A DNA stretch of 45,245 bases from Paracamarosporium sp. OC-R06-R3. Its lineage: Eukaryota; Ascomycota; Dothideomycetes; Pleosporales; Didymosphaeriaceae. Both the position numbers and the translations under genes were made by a program. The notes under the pieces were generated by a model. The model made no database searches, had not been told where the DNA came from, and worked only from the letters and a program-made list of their open reading frames with translations. The first letter of the stretch is position 1, and every line of letters begins with the position of its first letter. The DNA lies in NCBI GenBank assembly GCA_019828545.1, contig JACVRA010000438.1, forward strand, positions 1-45,245. The letters are read 5' to 3'. Below, in pieces: positions 32,614-41,600 of this stretch.

Positions 32614-33079
32614 CTTCAAGGTGGCATGTATGCGGAGAAATAAGGGAGCAAGGCGGTGTTATTTAAGCATGGTCGACTCTAGGTTGACAGCAAGACAGCC
32701 TTACACTGGTCTGTGCCCCACCGGCCCACAGCCTCGGAGCTAAGCCACAAATGGCCGGCTACACGGCAGTGGCGATCCAGACGCATAGCTCGGGCTCGAT
32801 CTTGGGTGTCGCATGATCAGGCAATCAACGTACCGGTATCTGAGCAGCACATACTCAAGGCGGTTTTCTCTTGACGCGATCCCTGTGGATCGTTCACCGC
32901 AGTACTTGGTGTTGCGTAGAGCAGTACCAACGGCGCCGCTCCCCAATGCAGGCGCACTAGCTGCAGTTGGCATGGTCGCTGCGCGCAAGGGAAAGGACGA
33001 TGGTGCCGCGCGCGGGCCAACCCCGCACTTTCGTCATTTCACGCGTCGGGAACGCGTCTCACCTCTGCATGCCGCCGCC
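32614..33079. promoter_or_regulatory. Divergent promoter of arrestin-like gene and HUS1
   Basis: 466 bp between start codons. I examined 32690-32810 for a 5S or tRNA gene because of its CCCACCGG and GAGCTAAGCC blocks, but it does not fold or match as one. No gene is seen. Confidence 0.4.
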
Positions 33080-34342
33080 ATGCGCTTCAAGGCACAGATC
33101 CATAACATCCACACCTTTACGAGTCAGTGAGCGATCAAGGCAAACAACCAAGCTGACCAGTGCAGAGCTCACGGCGTCCCTGAACTCCCTTGGTCCGCTC
33201 GCGTGGCTCAAGCTCAGCGATGATCAAGTCTGCTTTACCATAATACCCGAGCAGGGCACCCAGGTGTGGGCGTGAGTCGCCGCGCTGTACAACCTTGGAA
33301 GCAGATGTTGACCTTGTGCAGTGTTCTCTCAATTGTAAGCCTGACCAGCCTTCCCGCTAGCTCAACCTAACCCTTCCAGGACACCATCTTCGACACGTAT
33401 GCCGTCCAGTCGGCGGCCAACAATGTCATTAACCTCGAGGTGCCACTCGGTCCGCTCAACCGCGCCCTCAAGTCGGCGCTAAATGCGACGTCGGCCCAGA
33501 TTCGCCTGACAAAGAAGGACAACATACCTTTACTTGCCCTTACAATCTCCACGTCTTCGTCCAACAATTCCTACTCGGCCTTTCCTGCGGGTGCAATTCG
33601 CGACGATGACACAATATTCGAACATCACTTTGGCGGCAGCAGAGAGACCATCATCACCCAGGAAGTGCCTGTGAGAGTGTTGGCTCCTGACACCGTATCT
33701 GGCCTCCATGAACCGCAGACCCGCGATCCCGACGTCCACATCATCCTTCCCCCGCTGATGCAGCTGAAGAGCATCAGCGATAGATTCACAAAGCTTGCTT
33801 TGGCAGGAGCTAAAACAGGTCCGGGCACCGCGGCGGTGAGGACGAGGCTAGAAATGGCTGCTAACATGCACGGCTGCCTCAAGATGAGCATCAAGACCGA
33901 CGCCATGAGCATATCCTCTGTGTGGACCGATCTTGCCAATCCGGAGCTGGACCCTAGTCAGGTTGCCAATGGTGATATCGGCATTGCAGAACACCCTAGC
34001 ACGCGTATGAAGCTGCTGGGTAGTGCAGATGGCCGTAGCGAAGAGGGATGGGCCTCAGTGAGGATAGATGGCAAGGACTGGGGCAAGGTTATGAGTGTTG
34101 GAAGATTAGGTGGAAGGGTCATCGCTTGTGAGTGCTTGTCTGCATCGTTTGCATGCATCAAGACATTTGCTGCTACTGACGAAAATCAGGCTTCTGCCAT
34201 GAACATGCGCTCATTTTATACGTCTATCTGCCAACTGACGGCAGTGAAGATGAATCGGTCCTGACAGTATGCCATACAGAGCGCCTTTCCATGGGTATAG
34301 CTAACAACATCCTAGTATTATATTAGTTCGTATAGCGCTTAG
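33080..34342 (+). CDS. HUS1: Checkpoint clamp protein HUS1 (9-1-1 complex)
   Basis: Subunit of the PCNA-like RAD9-HUS1-RAD1 clamp loaded at damaged DNA. Six exons (33080-33122, 33166-33271, 33322-33334, 33380-34127, 34190-34266, 34316-34342) join in phase to 337 aa, the usual size. Signatures: MRFKAQIHNIHTFTKLT at the start, CFTIIPEQGTQVWA, QSAANNVINLEVPL, LTKKDNIPLLALTI and the QEVPVRVL strand; the end VIACFCHEHALILYVYLP joins to the final exon encoding the short YYIS tail typical of HUS1. Exon 3 is only 13 nt (A-VLSI) and exon 6 only 27 nt; both are needed to match the family. The start lies in GCCGCCGCCATGC, a good context. Confidence 0.95.
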
Positions 34343-34570
34343 ACTGTTCGCTCGAGTTCTGAGCACACTTCCTACGAACTCACAATATAGATACCGCCAT
34401 ATATGATTTATAAATGCTTTAGTCGTATGGCATCGATTTCTCTATAACCACGAAAGGCATCATCGACTCAAATAATCGTGATACTCTCCGTACCATGGAG
34501 CACGGTAGGTTCAAACGGTATCACTCACTCCCCTCGAATAATGTCGCCTCCGGCAAGCAGAGCCCTAGTC

Positions 34571-34834
34571 CTAGTCATGCGAACACCTGCTTTGCCTCGT
34601 CTTTGCAGTCTGATAGCAAGAACGTCGAGTATCCATCCAAGTGCAGTACACTATCTCAGGATAGTGCTTTGTGCTAATATGTTCTTCTCCCTTCATGAAT
34701 AATGACAGCCCTTCTTCAATGTCTTCATCGTGCGGCAGAGCATACACTTCGAACGCGTCTCTTTTAGGAGATTTCTAGGCCCATCGTCATCATGCGGTTC
34801 TCCATTCCTCGTTGAACTTGTCTCCGTCCTCCAT
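34571..34834 (-). pseudogene. Possible degenerate ORF with three nonsense codons
   Basis: A minus-strand frame starting ATG at 34834 encodes MEDGDKFNEEWRTA, then TGA TGA, two sense codons more, TAG, and continues open with KSPKRDAFEVYALPHDED and EGLSLFMKGEEHISTKH to a stop at 34571. All three internal stops could come from CGA or CAG by single C-to-T changes, the RIP signature. No family is recognised; the alternative is chance. Confidence 0.25.
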
Positions 34835-35829
34835 CAAGAAGCTAGACCCAAAGCTTGGTCCTTATGTATCATTAAACGAGCCACGTGCTGGGATTCGATC
34901 GGATATCCGATCCAATTACGACTCAGTGTCGACCGGTAAAATTCACAAATGACGATAAACTTCTCGCTGCGTTCCCAATGAGGTCAACAGAGTCGAAGTG
35001 TATGATACGCAGTGCCAGAAGCCGCTTGCCATGTTCCTAATTGCTCAAATGAGATCTCTTCACTGTCCTAGCTGATGCAAAGGGAGTTGATCTAGATGTA
35101 CTCAACACCGAACCTACAAGCGAAAACAATAGCATCCTGGAATGTTTTCGGCATATTTGACCAGTAATTTTCTTTTCTTTTTTTTTTTTTCCAAAATGAA
35201 TGATGTTGTCTGTCTGCCACGAGACGGAGTGGCTACCTAATTTCCCAGCAACGACTCAGAGCCGCATATGCTAACCCCTTGTTGTGTTCCATATAAGATC
35301 ATACCGAACTTAGGCCAAGTTTTACCTCGACATACCAGGGAGAAGTCAGCGCGACCAATTTCTACAATATGATCAAGACGCGTGCCGTGCTTGTGAATGT
35401 TACACTTCTGTTCACATGCCTTGGCCTTCTCTAACGCTCAGACTGATCACATTTCGGATAGCAAAGTTGATATGACTTCTTGCATTTAATGCTCTAATTT
35501 CAACATGTATGTATTTCTAGCTGATGTTCGCAGTGATAGTTTTAAGTTGCCCGGAAGTATCATCATTAGCAGCAGGTATGCTGGAGAATGATGAAACAGT
35601 CTCTGGGGTCATCTTTTTGAAGAAGTAAAAGACGCTGCTGCCATATTCACAGGTGCTTAGAGGCTTTCCAATGTCTGATATTTTGTGTTCGATTTTCCCA
35701 ATATTCCCCTTCGCATATTGAATGAGCACATTATGAGAGATTGCGCATGCTATGTTAGCAGGCGCCTTGGGGCGAGTGATGGCCTGCCAGAGCTGTCATG
35801 AGAGAATACCCGCACGTCCATAGTACTCG

Positions 35830-35854
35830 GTACCGGTAGCAGGGATACCGGTAC
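35830..35854. repeat. Hairpin with 9-bp perfect stem
   Basis: GTACCGGTA, 7-nt loop, TACCGGTAC. Each arm contains the 8-bp palindrome TACCGGTA, so the element is both an inverted and a direct repeat. No gene ends next to it. Confidence 0.6.
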
Positions 35855-38800
35855 GAAGGCAGAGACGCGTCGCCCCAGCCTCAATGTCAACAATTAGTGC
35901 CCTCCGCATTCATCTCTACCAAGTCCACTCGTAATCTATGTCTTCCACGAATGAGAAAAAATGGCTGGGGTTCTTGCCGGTTTTCATCAACGAGGCGCAT
36001 TTCGCGCAATCAAGCCGTTTCGGGGCAGAGCCAGGGCCAAGGATCCGCTCATGGGCACAATGCGAAGTAACTATGGGGCCAAAAGATTCAAGATAGGGGC
36101 CAAGGAGTTACCAGGGTTACGCTCGCTAGCAGCATGAGATAGGTTCTTGTCGTATGTATATACGTAGTTCGGCCTCGTAACGGCCAACCAGCGGGCATGT
36201 ACGCCCTATCAGCGGACTCTATTGCAAACGCCCATCGAACATGATGCACGTCTCGGCGGCCAATCATGTTCTTTTATCCCGGTCGTTTCCGAAATTGGAA
36301 GCCTTCTAGAAGGTTGTCCGTCAGCAGCTGACAGCCAAGGGCGCCTGGCGATCACTCGACGGGCGCAAGGCCAGGAAGCCAAGCTGATACGTGTGGAGAG
36401 CACGGTCGTCCACGGAATCGCAAGAGACTGGGGTTCGTCCATGGAGGGGAGGCGGAGGCCATGAGACAGGTGGTTCGTGCGGCCACGTTGTGATGGACAC
36501 GGAGTGCTGCGGCATGCGCTATGGGGATGCCACGTGTAGTACGAGGGTTAGGCAACTGAGTTGGAGGGGAGGCCAGCTCGCGTTGAGGTTTACGGATTGA
36601 GACAGTTTGTGCGAAAGGTGTTGTTGATGTCCACGCGTCCTAATCCGTGGTGGGGACTTATGTTGCCCCCAAGAGCAAGATCGCTGCAGTAATTCTCTGC
36701 ATGACCAGATGCGCCCTTCTCTTTCTGAGCACATCGTTGCCGGCCTCATCCATTGCAGCCTATCTATCGCATACGAAGCAGTCAAACGCTCTTGGTAACT
36801 ATCGTTACACGAACTCATCATACAGGTACCGCGTTTCATCTGCTGCACCGTTTCCTCACTGTGCAATTGCGCAGTCAGACGGCTGCCTACCTTTGGCGAA
36901 ACGATCGTCTGTCCCAGTACCACGGACACCGGACCCCGAACGCTGCACGTTACTGTGTATTCGGGTCGTAGGGCTGTGGCTTGTTTGCTGACTGTGCCTT
37001 GGAATCCTCCAAGCGTCGTTCATCCCACTCGAATGTCTAACAATAAATGTTATTGTGGTACAAAAGCTCGCTACAGGAACTGCGGTCCGTTGGCGTGTTT
37101 GCATAGTGTCGTGAGTTCTTGGAACTGTGGGTCGACTTACTCAGGGCATGGAGTGCGAGGTTTCGGGGAGTGGCATGAGACGCGGTTCTGCGGATGCCTG
37201 AGGCAACGAATTTTCGATTCGACGCTCAGATAGATTATGGAAAATCAAGACTACTGATGTCAAGCTTGTTTACAGCGCTAATGCATATGCTCCACGGCCC
37301 GCGCATGGAGAAACGAGCACGTGACAAGTGGGAGATAGAGACTGAGACCAGCCTGTGCGCACTATTACCTGTTTGAAGCCTACTAAGATATTAACATTAA
37401 GCATGTGGCTAAGGATGAAGCTGCGGCTGCGCTAATGGCGCGTAGCGGGAGGCGTTTGTGGTGGGTGAGGAGAGGGAGGCCTGAAACGGTCCACTGGTGG
37501 AGGCGAGGTAAGGCAAGGCTGGAGAGGTTACGTGAAACTTGTCATAGTAGATGAAGTGTTTCGGAACGGGCCGTTGCATTGCTATGAGGTGAGAATTGGT
37601 CACTGTGTTATCTGAGGCAACGTTGAAAATTGGGTTCTAGACAGTATGTGGAGATGTATGAGACGAGACATATGGTATTTGGATCAGTTTCTCTGTTGCG
37701 GCAAGTGTAACGGTGGTTTTTGATGCTAGGAGGACGGCATAAATCGTCGTGCTGAAGTTTTGTGACCCTAAGGCGATCAGTTGAATAACGACTATCCTAT
37801 ATGTGTTACATACTCTTCTCGAAAAAGGTTGGACCACGATACTTCTCCAAGCCTTGAGAAAGATCTGACAGACGAAGAATTGAAAGAGGTACGAATTTAA
37901 TCTGACCGTTAATTATTTCACGCTGGTAGAAATACAGTGAAGTCATATTGTGTTCGTTGAGTCTTGAACGGTTGGAAGGCGTCGAATCCAGCGGTACTCA
38001 CTACGAAACATGAACGAGACAGTCCTCAAATGTTTGACGTTCAAAGGAAGAGGTAACTTGGTGGGATGTCTCCCTCCTCTGTAGTTTCATTTGGCATGGT
38101 GGTCGATAGGTGGCTAATTTGATGCCACCTCAAGGGACGCCTACCCGCCCAATATAGACACTGGTGAGCTGGACATATCGATTCGCCCAGAAACCCGTCG
38201 CAAGGCCACCTGTTCCTCCGCCATTCGGGACGTCCAGATGTCGTTGCAGAATGGATATGCAGGCGAGCATACCGGGGTCACCGAAGTTTGCGCCGTCGCA
38301 ACCATCGTCGGCCATTTGACAAGCATACCCCTTCGCGCACGCTGCCTCGTGCCGTACCAGACTACCTTGGAGACACCACACCACAGGCAAGCCACCTGCA
38401 GGCAGCTCCCGTGGAGCCAGACCGTCTACACTGGTCCCTCGGAAACGCCTAGGCAAGCAGAAAGCTCATTCCCCAAGGGGACAATAGGTCACGGATCGGC
38501 AGCACTAGTCTACGGCGCCGATGGGCAGCCTTGCACAGCACGGCGATCACGTCGCGGAGGAGCCTCCGAGTCGCGGTGCCTGTGACGCAGAGCGGCGCCG
38601 AGAGCCGACTCGGGGGCTCCGCGCTTTTGCGCATCGTCGGTTGGGTCATGCGACCGGGCGGGTTTTTTCTTCTCCTAGTGCGTGGAATATTGCGAAAATG
38701 GGTGAATTGAGCCTGACGCTGGTTCGCCGGAATGCAAGGGTGGGAGATGCAGGGCGCGTCAAAGGGTGCGGGGAGATGCGATAGGGTGGTGCGTCGTGTA

Positions 38801-40358
38801 GAGGCAGCAAGGCGCGTGACGGCGGCCGGTGAGGCGCCTTTTTCGTGGGCGCATTGTCCTGTTCGACTCACAGGCCATTGGAAAAACAAAGGCAGACGAC
38901 TATACGACCTTGCACGGCATTATCGCTTTGCTCGTTTCAAGCGGCGGAGCGAACACCTGTTCACGAGCCAACCACGTCAGCCAGGACAAGGCACAATGTG
39001 TGCCCAGCGAGCATCCGACCGTCTCCGGCCAACGCCAGCGAAAACGACGCGCGCCCTTGTCGTAACAGCAGACGGGGGGGTTGGGGGTTGAGGGGGTTGA
39101 GGGGGATGAATGACGAAGAGCTTCCAGAACGAAAAGGGCCACCAATTGGCAAACACGAGGGCTCGGGTACACGCCATAGCAGAGTTGGACCCCAAAATAA
39201 CCCTCGTCTCTCGCAAAGGGTACAAATAAGTCCCCTTTGGGCTAGCAGCCGGTGCTGACTAGGAGCGAAAAGCGGCCAAAAATGTCCAGGACGGGCGAAT
39301 CAGAGGCGCTCAGCTCTGGAGCAATTCACCGGGCTTGGCCCCATCGGGAAACTGGCTGAGATGATGCTGGGGGCACAGCCAGCGTCAGCCCTACCGTGGT
39401 AGAAGACCCTGGTCTACGCGCGGCTGTCGCGTCTACTAGCATCGGGAGGCAGCCTTAATTTAGGATGGGGGTGTGGTAGTGCGAGCTGAGGTGCTGATGG
39501 CGATTGTTCCTGCAGACGTGAGTGCAATGGACGCAATGTACGCAATGGAGGAATGGGCCATGGCGCCATCGACCAGCCCTGCTTTTCCCAGGGCGGCGAT
39601 ATCGAATCGATAGACTGTGAGCACAAGGCAGGGGAATGCGCTGTGCCGGACATTTTCCTTGCCCTTGGATACATTGCCCAGCGTGCCGGGGCCGGGGAAT
39701 ATGGGAGATGCCCAAGGCTCGTGGCAGAGGGTTGCACAGACGGGGCTCAATCCCGACAGACAGCGTGTGTTTCAAGCATGCGAGGGGGCTGATTCTTGGT
39801 TACCGGTGAAGCGCAGACGCCGCAGACTGCCGGGTGTGCTGGTGGATACAGAGTCGACAGCTGAGTGCGCACATGTTCGGCGGCCTTCTCCGTTGACAAA
39901 TGCGTCGCACGGCGATAATTGGAATCTCGACGGTCGAAGCAACGGGTCCTGCGGGTGCTGATGGGTGGACGGTGCGCGGTATGACTGTACCTCGCAGGTG
40001 CGCACGCAGCGAATCACAAGCACGGCGGCGCTTGCGGGTGAATGGCCCCCCACGCGTTCCGTGTCTGCCTATACTGCAACGACTCCCGCCAGCAGCATCA
40101 TGCAGCCCGTCCCCATCCGGCATGCGCTCGTCTCACAGGGTCCGTGACTTGCGGCTCCCACATCCCTGCCCTCGACACGCTACACTGCCACCGACCCATC
40201 CCTGCTGCCACGCTCCCCCCTCGCACCCAGGAATAACCACCACCATCTCCTCTTCCCGTCTGCGCAACGGCAGCCAAGCCCCTGCCCGAGCCCCCGTACC
40301 CGTGCCCGCTGACGACTAGAGGCCTGACCCTGCCGAACCCTCTCGTTGGTAGCCCGTG

Positions 40359-40366
40359 TATAAAAG
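40359..40366 (+). promoter_or_regulatory. TATA box of the short-ORF transcription unit
   Basis: TATAAAAG is followed by about 290 bp of pyrimidine-rich leader (CT-rich and CCACCC runs, then CACAATCACAATC repeats) up to the first small ORF. A TATA box plus a CT-rich leader is typical of strongly expressed fungal genes. Confidence 0.5.
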
Positions 40367-40665
40367 ATGCCTGCCGGGGCACATGGGGTCCAAGGCAGCG
40401 CAGTTTCAGTCACAAGCCTAATCCAGACGCCTCTTTTCTACCTAGTCTCCCCCCGTCTTGTTTATAATCACTTTCCAGTCTGTCCTTCAGTCATCACATT
40501 CCGTCTTCTCGACGCTTCCACTGCCCTCTACACCCAGCTTTACTTACACCACCCACACTGCTTGACAGACACCCTTTAAACCCCACCGTCAATCCCGTCC
40601 TCGCCACCCACTCCATCCAACTTCATTCCACTTCCACAATCACAATCACAATCATCACCGCATCA

Positions 40666-40689
40666 ATGGGCCGTGGCGGATACAACTAA
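40666..40689 (+). CDS. Tiny ORF 1, 7 residues (M-GRGGYN)
   Basis: ATG in context ATCAATGG (A at -3, G at +4) followed by six sense codons and TAA. The peptide GRGGYN is repeated in the next tiny ORF (40819-40845) with four synonymous third-base differences (Gly, Arg, Gly, Gly codons), no amino-acid change, and one whole-codon insertion. The same frame is open between the two TAA codons. Whether it is translated is not known; the pattern of differences is what supports it. Confidence 0.4.
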   Translation: MGRGGYN

Positions 40690-40818
40690 ACCTTCGACCA
40701 ACGTATTCATCTCTCTGAGTCAACTACCTCGGAGGCCACCAACAAGCCCGTTGCACCCCCTTTATCTTTCAACCCAACCAGCGAGCCAGCCACACATCAA
40801 TCCAGCACTACCGCAGCA

Positions 40819-40845
40819 ATGGCCGGACGCGGTGGCTACAACTAA
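40819..40845 (+). CDS. Tiny ORF 2, 8 residues (MA-GRGGYN)
   Basis: ATG in context AGCAATGG, followed by A-GRGGYN and TAA. It is 153 nt (51 codons) downstream of tiny ORF 1 in the same frame. Flanks are also similar (ACCGCA-CAATG before, TAA-CCT after), so the pair may be an old duplication. The RGGY-type peptide resembles RGG motifs of RNA-binding proteins, but the length is too short to assign a role. Confidence 0.4.
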   Translation: MAGRGGYN

Positions 40846-40930
40846 GCCTCCAGCGGCAAACGCTGCTCGCACCAAAACCATCAACCGTCAAAGCACGTTA
40901 CTTCCAACCCCACGCCACTCCACCACCACC

Positions 40931-40999
40931 ATGGCTTGTCGCCGGCCTCCGCGCGCCACCAAGTCGCTCCGCAAGAAGCGCGTCCAGCGATGGCGCTGA
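40931..40999 (+). CDS. Small ORF 3, 22 residues, strongly basic
   Basis: ATG in CACCACCACCATGG, an excellent context, opens a 22-residue frame rich in Arg and Lys (TKSLRKKRVQRWR at its end), stop TGA. It lies in a different frame from the two GRGGYN ORFs. The open frame extends upstream to 40673 but has no ATG there. The basic tail could bind nucleic acid; this is speculation. Confidence 0.3.
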   Translation: MACRRPPRATKSLRKKRVQRWR

Positions 41000-41220
41000 C
41001 GGCACCACCATTCAACACCTTTTCTTTGCTTCTGCCTGGCTTCGGCCGTGTATTCTACTCTCGCGTCTGTTTTCTCCTTGTACTTGTATTGTTGGCATAG
41101 CGAGCATGGCTATCGGTGTTTCGGTCTGCTTTCGACTCTGTTTTTCCTCGTAGTTTAATCGGTAGCATTTGAGCGTAGGAGTCTGGGCACAACGGTTGGG
41201 CACCATAACGGCATCACGGG

Positions 41221-41255
41221 TAACGGGTAACGGGTAACGGGTAACGGGTAACGGG
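41221..41255 (+). repeat. Tandem heptamer (TAACGGG)x5
   Basis: Five perfect TAACGGG units, preceded by a partial ACGGG (41216-41220) and followed by degenerate copies (TCATGG, ATTACGGG, CTACGG). It lies downstream of the small ORFs. It is not the TTAGGG telomere unit. Confidence 0.85.
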
Positions 41256-41600
41256 TCATGGATTACGGGCTACGGTCGAACGGTTCGACGTATCAACGCA
41301 TCGGGTCGGCGTTTTTGTAAACGGGGGAATCTCGCTCTTCATTGAGCAGCGCTGGCGGCTATCTGGGATTCTGTAGATCTGTTCTGGCGTTTGTGCTTTC
41401 CAATCTAGATTTCTTGCTTCGTTTTCCATCTTGTCTTTTTTACGTCTTCGTTGTCTCCTACGTTGCTCGACCGGGCTGTGCCGGGTCCCCCTTATATACC
41501 AGTGGTACACTCACCGAATATATTTGATTCAACCATCCCAAAAGTGTTTTCGTGAGTCCTACCCAAAGGCTTGTTAATACATGCAGACAGCATCTGCATG

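Larger units (their letters stand above)
34343..40355. other. 6-kb gene-poor region
   Basis: I find no gene I can defend here. The left half (to ~36.1 kb) is of average composition with frequent stops in all frames; a T15 run lies at 35179-35193. The right half (38.1-40.3 kb) is GC-rich, so medium-length reading frames appear on both strands at once, without family resemblance. Features noted separately are a degenerate ORF (34571-34834) and a hairpin (35830-35854). The region could hold non-coding transcripts or lineage-specific genes with many small exons. Confidence 0.4.

Noticed and set aside
32690..32820. Possible 5S rRNA or tRNA gene
   Set aside because: Some blocks look RNA-like, but box A/C or A/B promoter elements and a consistent fold are missing.
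38130..40413. Several 60-140-codon frames on both strands
   Set aside because: They overlap one another in GC-rich DNA, lack family motifs and splice-compatible extensions.
40673..40999. 108-codon frame as a normal protein gene
   Set aside because: It has no ATG before 40931; the open length reflects C-rich composition. Only the 22-codon part from 40931 is kept.
41221..41255. Telomere repeat
   Set aside because: The unit TAACGGG is not the fungal TTAGGG in any register, and the array is flanked by ordinary sequence.
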